Part shown: in pieces, positions 42,843-51,007 of the stretch
Numbering within the stretch: the stretch's first letter is position 1
Layout of the letters: every line of letters begins with the position of its first letter
Source: Pirellulales bacterium
GTDB lineage: Bacteria; Planctomycetota; Planctomycetia; Pirellulales; JACPPG01
NCBI GenBank assembly: GCA_036499395.1
Contig: DASYDW010000129.1
Coordinates: 124,001-188,000, forward strand
Length of the DNA: 64,000 nt
Direction: 5' to 3'
The notes under the pieces: generated by a model
What the model was told of the DNA's origin: nothing
The model's input: only the letters and a program-made list of their open reading frames with translations
The model's database searches: none
Translations under genes and position numbers: made by a program

Positions 42843-44054
42843 ATGTCGAGACACCCTGCTGCACGTGGGCTTCTCCTGGCGCTGCTCGCGGCTGTTTGCC
42901 TCGGCCCATCTGCGCTAAAGAGCGGGGCGTCGGAGATCCTGATCGTGGACCGGCTTTCGAATACGGTCGATCGTTACAGCAGCACGGGCCAGTTTTTGGG
43001 AACGCTGATCAGCGACAACCAGAATCTGAATCAGCCCGACGGCATCGTATTGTCGCCCGACCATACCAAGCTCTTCGTGGCCAGTTCCCAGAACAACGAG
43101 GTCGTGGAGTACGACTACAACTATGCTGCGGGAACCGCGACGAACCCATCGGTGTTTGCCACGGCCGCGCAAGGGCTCGAATTTCCGAGTTCGATGGTTT
43201 TCAGCCCGGATGGCACGAAGCTATACGTTGCCAATCTCGGCGGAGACGGTGTGAGTCAGCTCAACCTGAACGGTACTTCTGCCGGACCGAATATCACGGG
43301 CGGCAGCAGCGCGGACTTCAGCGGGTTGGCTTTCACATCCAGCGGCCAGCTTATCGCGGGGGGCTTCGACGGTGGAAGTGTCGCGATTTCCGATCCTTCG
43401 GTGAGTTCCTTCACGGACCTGATTTCCCCGAACCCTTCCCTGCAGGGGTTGGCGGGCCTGCTGGTCAACGGCAACGATTTGTACGTCACGGGTTTGTTTT
43501 CCAGCACGTTCGAGAAATTCAACATCAACACGGGCCAGGTCGACTCGAGCTTTTCGTCGGCAGCCGGCCTGGCTTTCCCCCAAGGCGTGATACTCTCGCC
43601 CGACGGCAACAGTCTGCTTGTCGGGATACTCGGGTTCTCCAACGGCGCGGGCAACATCTCTGAGTACAGCTTCGGTGGCGCGTTCCTGGGAACGTTTGCC
43701 AGCCCGGTGTCCGATCCGTCGAAAGGATTTGTCGAGGCGACATCTATGATTGTCGTGACTGGGCCAACGGCGCCCGCGTTACCAGGAGATGTGAATTTCG
43801 ACGGCATCGTAAACGCCCAGGACCTCGCTCTCGTGTCCAGCAATTGGCTGCACACAGGCACGGGCGCCAACGATCCGCCCGGCGACGCGAATCATGACGG
43901 CATCGTCAACGCGCAGGATCTTGCCCTTATCTCCTCGAATTGGTTGGCAACCACCAGCGCCAACGCGGCGGCCGTGCCCGAGCCGGCGAGCCTCGTAATG
44001 GCGGGGACTGTGCTGGTCGTGCTAGGAGTCGCTGCCCGCCGCCGCGTTCATTAA
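42843..44054 (+). CDS. PEP-CTERM protein with beta-propeller and dockerin-like repeats
   Basis: A 403-residue exported protein. Signal peptide residues ~1-30 (LLLALLAAVCLGPSALKSGA). Residues ~32-310 are a lactonase/NHL-like propeller with DGIVLSPDHTKLFVASSQNN, MVFSPDGTKLYVANLGGDGV and GVILSPDGNSLLVGILGF blades. Two dockerin-type loops follow (GDVNFDGIVNAQDLALVSSN, GDANHDGIVNAQDLALISSN), nearly identical to each other. The protein ends with a PEP-CTERM signal, VPEPASLVMAGTVLVVLGVA plus ARRRVH. ATG 42843 is chosen over 42762 because the signal peptide begins there. It is likely exosortase-sorted to the cell surface. Confidence 0.9.
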   Translation: MSRHPAARGLLLALLAAVCLGPSALKSGASEILIVDRLSNTVDRYSSTGQFLGTLISDNQNLNQPDGIVLSPDHTKLFVASSQNNEVVEYDYNYAAGTATNPSVFATAAQGLEFPSSMVFSPDGTKLYVANLGGDGVSQLNLNGTSAGPNITGGSSADFSGLAFTSSGQLIAGGFDGGSVAISDPSVSSFTDLISPNPSLQGLAGLLVNGNDLYVTGLFSSTFEKFNINTGQVDSSFSSAAGLAFPQGVILSPDGNSLLVGILGFSNGAGNISEYSFGGAFLGTFASPVSDPSKGFVEATSMIVVTGPTAPALPGDVNFDGIVNAQDLALVSSNWLHTGTGANDPPGDANHDGIVNAQDLALISSNWLATTSANAAAVPEPASLVMAGTVLVVLGVAARRRVH

Positions 44055-44104
44055 CCTGATCGCAGCCTTTGCTGTCGCAACGACCGTCGCCAGCCATCCA
44101 CGGC

Positions 44105-45571
44105 TTATTGTCCAAGAGATTCCAAGAGGCGCCGATAGGTTTCATCAGCGCTCTTCCATTTGATTGTGCGCGCCGGATGCGGGCTGGGCGCGCCGGCCGG
44201 CAGTGGATGCGAGACGCCCATCGCGGCGCCAGTGTCGATGCTTGCCGTGTTGACCATCGAACCAATCGATTGCAGGCCCGTCTGCGGCGCTCCGGAATGG
44301 CACGAACGACAATCGGCCGCTAGTTTGAAAAGCCGGCCGCGCGATCCCCAGTCTCGGGCCGTCTCGTTCTCGAACAGCACGCGATAGACCGGCAAATCGT
44401 CCGGCTCGCGGTGCAAACCGCCGTGTTGCATCCCTCCCTCGGCGAGCGCGAGTCGCCGCTTCAGGGTGTACTTCACGGCGTTCACGCCATTGCCCAGGTT
44501 CGTGCCGGGATCGGATTGCCCTTTGCTGTTCTTGAAAATCAGCAACCGAACCGATTCGACCAGTGGCGTCGGGACCAATTGCAGATTTGTATCGAGCGCA
44601 ATCAGGAATTGCATGAGCGCTACCTCGGTTCCCGCTGGCAATGCTGGGGCATCAGACGTCAGCGAGATGCTGCCGTGCTGTGCCGATGCTCGCCAGTCGA
44701 TTCCCTTGGCGTCGAGCTCCCGCAGGTACTCCTCCAACTGCGGCCGCCCCTCGGGGAAGCGGCAAAAAACACGAAAGTATGAACGCCCTTGGAATGCCCG
44801 CATGTGCAAGAACACGTAGCGCCGCTCGACATCTTCGGAACGCCGCGTCTGATAGAAGTCGAGTTCTTGCCACTCATTGGCGTCGGACAGTATCCGCGGT
44901 GGCAGATAATCGCGTTGCGGATCAAAATCATGCGTCGCGGCAAATCGTCCCGACTCAACGGCTAGCGCATAATTGTCGGGCAGCTTGGCGAGTGTGTCTG
45001 CCGGCATCGCGAGCGCCTGAATCACGCGGGCCAACTTACCGCACAGTTCGTCGCGAGCGTGGCGAGTCTCGATGTCTCCCCGGCGCCCGACATGACGCAC
45101 TGTGAGAAAATCGAACAACGTCCACAGGTCGTGTTGCAGCAACACTCGTTTGAGCGGATCGGCCGATAGCTCCTCGCCTTTCTGGTCCAGGAACTGATCA
45201 AGTAATCCTGCGAGCTGGGTGACGTTGGCTGGCTCGTCCCAATACGTCGTCCCCGCCCAGCCGAAAAACTCGATGCGATCCCCTCCTTCGATCCGCGCCA
45301 CGGCCGGCCCCTCGCGGCGCGAAGGGAGCAAGCTGGGACGAATCGTGACGGCCGCGAAAAGTCGATTCCACAGGTGTTGCGGATCGGGATCGAACAGCGC
45401 CAGCGGCTCGGTCGAGCGGAGTGAGCCCGCTAACTCGCCGGTATGGTAATAGGCGGGATCTTCTTCTTCGATTTCCGCGCCCGACGTCATGACCGGCATC
45501 AATGCCACGAACGTCAGCAGCATCAAATAAACGAGACGATGCACTGCGCACATGGCGGGTTTACCAGTCAT
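44105..45571 (-). CDS. Exported hypothetical protein with one C-x-x-C-H motif
   Basis: A 488-residue exported protein. The signal peptide is VYLMLLTFVALMPVMTSGAE; starts at 45571 or 45553 are both possible. The body is soluble and mixed, with DYLPPRILSDANEWQELDFY, RRYVFLHMRAFQGRSYFRVF and similar segments. Near the C-terminus a single haem-c motif occurs in AADCRSCHSGAPQTGLQ, followed by a histidine- and proline-containing tail that could give the distal ligand. I recognise no named family, although the mix of export signal and isolated C-x-x-C-H fits planctomycete cytochrome-domain proteins. It is divergent from the DTW gene with 108 bp between. Confidence 0.7.
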   Translation of the reverse strand: MTGKPAMCAVHRLVYLMLLTFVALMPVMTSGAEIEEEDPAYYHTGELAGSLRSTEPLALFDPDPQHLWNRLFAAVTIRPSLLPSRREGPAVARIEGGDRIEFFGWAGTTYWDEPANVTQLAGLLDQFLDQKGEELSADPLKRVLLQHDLWTLFDFLTVRHVGRRGDIETRHARDELCGKLARVIQALAMPADTLAKLPDNYALAVESGRFAATHDFDPQRDYLPPRILSDANEWQELDFYQTRRSEDVERRYVFLHMRAFQGRSYFRVFCRFPEGRPQLEEYLRELDAKGIDWRASAQHGSISLTSDAPALPAGTEVALMQFLIALDTNLQLVPTPLVESVRLLIFKNSKGQSDPGTNLGNGVNAVKYTLKRRLALAEGGMQHGGLHREPDDLPVYRVLFENETARDWGSRGRLFKLAADCRSCHSGAPQTGLQSIGSMVNTASIDTGAAMGVSHPLPAGAPSPHPARTIKWKSADETYRRLLESLGQ

Positions 45572-45679
45572 TGAATGTCGCGCCCCCTGAAAAATGATTG
45601 TCCTGCCTCCAACATAGTAGTCGGTAGAGCTGTCAGGAACACGGACCGCAGACCTCGGCGATTCTGGTATTCTTCGTGG

Positions 45680-46870
45680 ATGGACGAGTTGCAGAACACG
45701 CCGAGTTCGCTGACCGAGGAACGTGAGGGCCGTTGCCTTGGATGCTTTCGGCCGCGGCGAGATTGTTATTGCGCGTCAATTCCTGCGGTCGACAATCAGA
45801 CCGAGATTCTGATCCTGCAGCACCGCCGCGAACGCTTTCACCCGTTCAACACGGCGCGGATGGTGCATCGTGCGCTGCGCAATGCCAACCTGGTGGCCGA
45901 TCATATCTCGGGCATCGCGGCCCGGCTCGTTATCGGCCCGCAAGCCGGATTGCTCTACCCAGGCCCAGACGCTGAGTTATTGACGAACGTGCCGGCCGAA
46001 CAACGCCCGCGGCAGCTTATCGTCATCGACGGTACCTGGCACCACGCCAAGACGTTGGTTCGCGACATCCCGGCTCTGCACAAAGTGCCTCGCTATCGGC
46101 TTGCTCCGCGCGAGCCGAGCCGGTATCGGATTCGTCGCGAGCCCAGTGCCGCGCTGTTGTCGACCGTCGAGGCAACGGTTGCCGCCTTGCGCGTCTTGGA
46201 ACCGGCGACCCACGGGCTGGATCAATTGCTCGACGCCTTTTACGCGATGGTCGAGCGGCAATTGGCGCAACCGAAGCGTGACAACGGCCAACGCCGTAAT
46301 GCCGCGCGCACCCGGCACGGCCGCAACATTCCGGACGCGTTGCTCGGTAATCTGGCTGACGTCGTCGTGACTTACGGGGAATCGGTGCGCGCCGGCAACA
46401 GTTTCGATCCGTCAGCGCAGGTGCCGATCTCTTGGGTCGCGCAGCGGCTCGGGACCGGCGAACGTTTTGCCTGCCTCATCCGACCTCCCGGTAAGCTAGC
46501 GGACGAGGTCCTCGGCCACTTGGAGTTGACCGATGATCACTTTTCGGGCGCAATACCGCTCGATCGCGCCCGGGCCCTATGGCAGGCGTTTCAGCGCCCG
46601 ACGGATGTCATCGCGCTGTTCAACCATGGCACCGCGCGACTCTTGGCGCAGCTAGCCGGCCAGGAAGCGGACTGCCACGTTTTGAAGGCGATCGATTTTA
46701 ATCCGCAGCGCCGCTACAGCACCTTGGACGATCTCATCGCCCATGAGCGATTAACGGTCGCCCCGCCCTGGGCCATTGGGCGCGCAGGCAAGCGACTTGC
46801 CAACGCCGTGGCTCTGGTCGAGCATCTCCGCACCCTGAAACAAGCGCGGATGCCGTTACTTGGCGTTTGA
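45680..46870 (+). CDS. DTW-domain protein (tRNA-uridine aminocarboxypropyltransferase-like) with long C-terminal extension
   Basis: A 396-residue protein. The DTW domain (residues ~15-185) includes a cysteine knuckle CLGCFRPRRDCYC, ILQHRRERFHPFNTARMVHR, the family motif in LIVIDGTWHHAKTL and LSTVEATVAAL. This family transfers 3-amino-3-carboxypropyl from S-adenosylmethionine to uridine in tRNA (acp3U). Residues ~215-396 are an extension not present in TapT-type enzymes, with DALLGNLADVVVTYGESVRA, WVAQRLGTGERFACLIRPPG and FNHGTARLLAQLAGQEADCH; I do not recognise it. ATG 45680 is chosen because upstream sequence is non-conserved. Its end overlaps the small lysine-rich gene at 46856. Confidence 0.88.
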   Translation: MDELQNTPSSLTEEREGRCLGCFRPRRDCYCASIPAVDNQTEILILQHRRERFHPFNTARMVHRALRNANLVADHISGIAARLVIGPQAGLLYPGPDAELLTNVPAEQRPRQLIVIDGTWHHAKTLVRDIPALHKVPRYRLAPREPSRYRIRREPSAALLSTVEATVAALRVLEPATHGLDQLLDAFYAMVERQLAQPKRDNGQRRNAARTRHGRNIPDALLGNLADVVVTYGESVRAGNSFDPSAQVPISWVAQRLGTGERFACLIRPPGKLADEVLGHLELTDDHFSGAIPLDRARALWQAFQRPTDVIALFNHGTARLLAQLAGQEADCHVLKAIDFNPQRRYSTLDDLIAHERLTVAPPWAIGRAGKRLANAVALVEHLRTLKQARMPLLGV

Positions 46871-46954
46871 GCCCTTGCTAGTCGGCTTCTTCGCATCTGC
46901 CTTCGGCTTCTTGTTCTTCTTGTCGTTCTTCTGGCTATTGTTGCCTTTACCCAT
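46856..46954 (-). CDS. Small lysine-rich protein
   Basis: A 32-residue frame, ATG 46952-46954 to TAA 46856-46858, on the strand opposite the DTW gene and overlapping its last 15 bp. It reads MGKGNNSQKNDKKNKKPKAD then AKKPTSKGSNAK. Short basic peptides starting M-G-K-G-N-N and rich in K, N and Q seem to recur in bacteria as hypothetical proteins, possibly RNA- or ribosome-associated. The clean composition and good start make it more likely than chance; function unknown. Confidence 0.5.
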   Translation of the reverse strand: MGKGNNSQKNDKKNKKPKADAKKPTSKGSNAK

Positions 46955-47146
46955 GTCTAGATCCTTCCGATGTTGTCGCGCCCCGTGATGGCGCAAGATA
47001 ATAAGCCACTCGCCGACGGCCCGCGTACAGAAGGCCCATTTACCGAAGGCACTGCCTGCCCCGGCTCGAGCGGCATCACAATACTAGAGGGTGAGTCTAC
47101 TCATGTCGTCGATCAATTCCTAGTCAGGCATTGGTCAAGAACCGCA

Positions 47147-47169
47147 TAACGGTCATTAAGTAACGGTCA
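47147..47169. promoter_or_regulatory. Direct repeat TAACGGTCA upstream of the Tat propeller gene
   Basis: TAACGGTCA occurs twice, at 47147-47155 and 47161-47169, spaced 14 bp start to start, about 30 bp before ATG 47196. Tandem copies this close to a start could be a regulator binding site; no regulator gene is adjacent. Confidence 0.3.
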
Positions 47170-47195
47170 CTTATCGCAGCGACGAAAGGCAACAA

Positions 47196-48914
47196 ATGCA
47201 AACGCACCGTCGAAGCTTCTTGAAGGCGGCAGGTCTGGCAGGCGCTGGATTAGTCGTCCTGGGCGAGACATCGCGCGGTGACGAGGCAGCAGCGACCGCC
47301 GGACAAAAGGACGCAAAAACATCCCCTTTCGTGACGGAACTGTTTCTCGACAACCAAATGCTGGAAGTGACCCCCGGCGTGTCGCGCAGGCTTCACCGGC
47401 CGAAGAAGCACCTGTTGAATCCTGTCGTCCGTCCCGAGCGCTGGTGCGAAGGCAACAATCTGCAGCCCTATACGACGATGTACGACCCGGAGGACAAGCT
47501 CTTCAAGATGTGGGCACGGACGGGCAGCGACTGGAAATCGAAGTATCTCGACGGCAATGCTGCCTACATGCTCTATTTCACCTCGACCGATGGCATCCAC
47601 TGGGATCGACCTGATCTCGGTCTGATCGAGATCGAGGGGCGTCGCGACCACAACATCATTTTCACCAGCGACATGGTCGCAGCGACACCTTCGGCAGGCT
47701 CATCGGAACAAAAGTCCTTCGTCGTGCCCAGCCAACCTGCGACACCGCAGGGGAAGAAGGCCTTCTTTTGGGCGGTGAACAAAAATCCCCACCCGAGGAA
47801 CGCCCAGGAAAAATTCGTCGCCCTGGCGATTGTTCAAGACCATCGCCGCGGAGCGCACTTGGTCACATCGCCCGACGGCATCCGCTGGTCATGCGCCGCA
47901 GCCCCTTTCTGGCAAACGCCCAACGACGTTTCCGGGAAGGGGGACGATTGTCTCATGCACATGATCTACGACGACGCAAAGCGCACATGGGCCATCTATC
48001 GCCGCATTATCCCGGAATTCAGTGAACGTATGATCGCCGACGACAGCGATCGCGAGCGGCAGGCGGTCGATCGCTACTATCGCTCCTATAGTTATGCCGA
48101 GAGCGACGATCTGCGCGAATGGAAGAACCACCGCTTCATCCTCAGCATGGATGCCGACGATGCGGCCGATACCGAGCTCTACCAATTCGGCTGCCATAAG
48201 TTTGGTCAGACTTACGTCGGCTACATGAGCGTGTTTTTTCTGCGGGATCCACCATCGGTCGATATTCAGCTCGCCACGAGCCGGGATGGGATCAACTTCA
48301 CGCGGGTTTGCCGAGGCGAGCCGTTCATCCCCTCAGGTCCGCTGGGATATTACGACTACATGGCGATGGCCTGCTCTCAGCCCATGCCGATTGTCGTCAA
48401 TGATACGGTCTACATTTATTACGTGGCTGCGAACTTTCCGCACAGCGTGGACGCCGCACGTTCAGAGCCTGGTACGCTGCAAGCGGGCGCGGCGCTCGCC
48501 ACGTTGAAGCGAGATCGGTTCGCTTCTCTCGAGACGAGTGACAAAGACGGCGGGCCGTGTCGGGTCGTGACGAAGCCATTCCTCGTGCAACACCCCAAGT
48601 TGTTCCTCAACGCCGGTACCTGGCAAAAGGGGGCGATCCGCGCCGAAGTGTTGACGCGCGATTGGCAGCCGATCCCGGGCTTCACGCAATCCCAGACGCG
48701 TGACATTCAGGGGGACGCTCTCAATCATCCCGTCCGGTGGAACGACAACGCCGACCTGAGCAAGCTGCTCGGGAAAGAAATCCGCCTCAAGTTCTACATG
48801 ACACGGGCCCGGCTCTACGCAATGACGCTCAGCAAAGAGGACCGAAAACTAGGAGCGGTCGAAAGCGAGTACCAATACGACAAACTCGGCGACTCGCCAC
48901 CGAAGCTCAGCTGA
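47196..48914 (+). CDS. Tat-exported glycosidase-like beta-propeller protein
   Basis: A 572-residue protein with a twin-arginine signal (HRRSFLKAAGLAGAGLVVLG, residues ~4-23). The mature part has the repeated W/Y-x-S-x-D-G-I-x-W/F units of a five-bladed propeller as in glycoside hydrolase families 32/43: MLYFTSTDGIHWDRPDLGLI, AHLVTSPDGIRWSCAAAP and IQLATSRDGINFTRVCRGEP. A beta-sandwich-like C-terminus (GAIRAEVLTRDWQPIPGFTQ, LGKEIRLKFYMTRARLYAM) follows. The fold points to a glycan-active or glycan-binding periplasmic protein; catalytic acids cannot be assigned securely. It is monocistronic with a paired direct repeat upstream. Confidence 0.8.
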   Translation: MQTHRRSFLKAAGLAGAGLVVLGETSRGDEAAATAGQKDAKTSPFVTELFLDNQMLEVTPGVSRRLHRPKKHLLNPVVRPERWCEGNNLQPYTTMYDPEDKLFKMWARTGSDWKSKYLDGNAAYMLYFTSTDGIHWDRPDLGLIEIEGRRDHNIIFTSDMVAATPSAGSSEQKSFVVPSQPATPQGKKAFFWAVNKNPHPRNAQEKFVALAIVQDHRRGAHLVTSPDGIRWSCAAAPFWQTPNDVSGKGDDCLMHMIYDDAKRTWAIYRRIIPEFSERMIADDSDRERQAVDRYYRSYSYAESDDLREWKNHRFILSMDADDAADTELYQFGCHKFGQTYVGYMSVFFLRDPPSVDIQLATSRDGINFTRVCRGEPFIPSGPLGYYDYMAMACSQPMPIVVNDTVYIYYVAANFPHSVDAARSEPGTLQAGAALATLKRDRFASLETSDKDGGPCRVVTKPFLVQHPKLFLNAGTWQKGAIRAEVLTRDWQPIPGFTQSQTRDIQGDALNHPVRWNDNADLSKLLGKEIRLKFYMTRARLYAMTLSKEDRKLGAVESEYQYDKLGDSPPKLS

Positions 48915-48960
48915 GGCGTCAATCCCATGTTGTACACAGTTTGAAATTGCGAATCGTGGC

Positions 48961-49209
48961 CTAATCCGGGAACGCGTTTCGAACAGCGTCTCGCGCCCGC
49001 GCTAAATCGTCTCCGTAGTTGGCATTATCGAGAATCGTGGCGTTCAATTGTGGCTGAATCCTTATCTCAAGCTCCCAGATCATGCGTTCTTCGGCTGGGT
49101 CAGCGAAGGGGAACACGATTCCTTCGTCATCGCAGCGTCTTAGAAACTCCCAAAGGACGAGAGCTTCTTGGCGAGTGAATTCAACGACAACGCGATCCGA
49201 TTTATCCAT
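48961..49209 (-). CDS. Conserved small hypothetical protein
   Basis: An 82-residue soluble protein: DRVVVEFTRQEALVLWEFLR, ERMIWELEIRIQPQLNATI and ARARDAVRNAFPD. It looks like a helical small protein with the V-E-x-T-R-Q-E-A-L-V-L start that I recall from several planctomycete hypothetical proteins, which favours ATG 49209 over 49257. No known catalytic motif. It is in a gap between larger genes and has no partner. Confidence 0.6.
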   Translation of the reverse strand: MDKSDRVVVEFTRQEALVLWEFLRRCDDEGIVFPFADPAEERMIWELEIRIQPQLNATILDNANYGDDLARARDAVRNAFPD

Positions 49210-49493
49210 CCCGACATGATACCCGGCCAGCAGGACACCTCGATGTTCGTCCGACATCCGCTCAAGCAGCGTTCCGTGCCATTATCCAGAACGACTATTT
49301 TATTGTCGTAACATTTGCACATTCAGACAGATAGCTCGCTATCAGACGTGAAAAAATTGCCCAACCCCGGCTAATGAGCTCTTCCCGCGAGCCTTGCCAG
49401 GCGCGAGAATAGGTCCGCCGGACAACGCCGCACAGCCGGATAGCTCCGGGCAAGAGTCTGCACCCCGCCACGATCCCGCCAGGACACCCGCCC

Positions 49494-50915
49494 ATGTCCC
49501 TCGACGAACAGATCTCGCGCCGCTCGTTGCTGCGGCTCGGGGTCGGTGGACTCGGCTTGAGTCTGACCAGTCTGTTGCACGCGCGCGCTCATGCGCAGTC
49601 GATCGAAACCACAGGGCTCCCTCCGCTCAAAGCGTGCATCATCGTCTTTTATTACGGCGGTCCGAGTCACCTCGACACCTACGATCTGAAGCCGGACGCG
49701 CCGGCCGAGGTGCGCGGCGAATTCCAGCCGATCTCGACTTCCGTGCCGGGACTCTTCGTCAGCGAGCATCTGCCGCGGATGGCCCGCATGATGCACAAGG
49801 TGGCGCTGGTGCGCAGCATGCACCATCAGAACCGGTTGCACGATTCGGCATCTACCGAAGCGCTGACCGGTCGGCAGGCTCCGACCGGCGATCGCGAGGA
49901 GTTTGCCCCGATCAAGCAAGTGTTTCCCAGCTACGGCGCGGCGTTGACTTATCTGCGACGTGCCCAAAACCTTGACGTACCACATGCGGCTTTGCCGTAC
50001 GTGTTTCATAATGTCATCGACGTCCCCTGCCAGGGAGGCGGATTTCTCGGGTCGAGTTTTGATCCGCTACAAATCACCGTCGATCCGGACAAACGCGTCT
50101 ATAACGCCGGAGCGCTGGCATTGCCCGCCGGCGAATCGGCGAAATCGCTGGACGATCGCCGCCACTTGCTGGCCGCTCTGCAAGCGGCGACCCAGGCGGC
50201 CGGCCCCTCGTCTCCGGTGGCGCGCTGGCAATCGACCAGCGAGAAGGCTTATCAACTGCTGGGATCGGAATCGTTACGACAGGCCCTCGATCTTTCACAG
50301 GAATCGTCGTCGACGCGCGATCGCTATGGCTACGGTCCGCCCCCTGCGGCGGTCGGCTCGGGCGGTGGCGGCGGCAATGGCGCCGAGATGGGGTTCGCGC
50401 GCCAGATGCGCGGTCAGAATCTTCTGTTGGCGCGGCGATTGGTCGAATCGGGTGTGCCGTTCGTCAACGTGTTCGATTTCCGGCAGCAAGGGCAGAACTG
50501 GGACGCACATCATCAGAACTTCGAGCAGCATAAGTCGCACCTGCTGCCGCTGGCGGATCAGTCGCTGTCGGCGCTGATCGAGGATTTGGATCAGCGCGGC
50601 CTGCTCGACACGACTTTGGTCGTCGCGATGGGTGAGTTCGGCCGCACGCCAAAGATCAACAACAACGGTGGCCGCGACCACTGGCCCGACTGCTATACCG
50701 TATCGTTGGCCGGCGGTGGCGTTCACGGCGGTGCGGTTTTCGGCGCGAGCGATAAAACCGGGGCCTTTCCGGCCCGCGACCCGGTGACGCCCGCCGATCT
50801 GGCCGCCACGATCTTTTGGCGTTTTGGCATCGATCCAACGTCTGAGATTCATGACCTCACCGGTCGGCCCTGGCGCATCGCGGACGGCCAGCCGATTCGT
50901 TCCCTGTTCGCATGA
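49494..50915 (+). CDS. DUF1501 family protein, Tat-exported
   Basis: A 473-residue DUF1501 protein. The twin-arginine signal is SRRSLLRLGVGGLGLSLTSL (residues ~8-27). Family blocks are FYYGGPSHLDTYDLKPDAPA, SVPGLFVSEHLPRMARM, LVRSMHHQN, QNLLLARRLVESGVPFVNVF, VVAMGEFGRTPKINNNGGRD then HWPDCYTVSLAGGG, and ATIFWRFGIDP. A glycine-rich linker (SGGGGGNGAEMG) sits in the middle. The fold is alkaline-phosphatase/sulfatase-like, but the catalytic Ser/formylglycine position is not obvious. It is followed 93 bp downstream by another DUF1501 gene, so the two are probably co-expressed. Confidence 0.95.
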   Translation: MSLDEQISRRSLLRLGVGGLGLSLTSLLHARAHAQSIETTGLPPLKACIIVFYYGGPSHLDTYDLKPDAPAEVRGEFQPISTSVPGLFVSEHLPRMARMMHKVALVRSMHHQNRLHDSASTEALTGRQAPTGDREEFAPIKQVFPSYGAALTYLRRAQNLDVPHAALPYVFHNVIDVPCQGGGFLGSSFDPLQITVDPDKRVYNAGALALPAGESAKSLDDRRHLLAALQAATQAAGPSSPVARWQSTSEKAYQLLGSESLRQALDLSQESSSTRDRYGYGPPPAAVGSGGGGGNGAEMGFARQMRGQNLLLARRLVESGVPFVNVFDFRQQGQNWDAHHQNFEQHKSHLLPLADQSLSALIEDLDQRGLLDTTLVVAMGEFGRTPKINNNGGRDHWPDCYTVSLAGGGVHGGAVFGASDKTGAFPARDPVTPADLAATIFWRFGIDPTSEIHDLTGRPWRIADGQPIRSLFA

Positions 50916-51007
50916 TGTGATAAGGTCGAAGCTGCTAGTTGGGCATTTGACCACGGATGACACGGGAGCCTCACGGCAACCATCGCACGCGACGGGAGTG
51001 AACCGCC

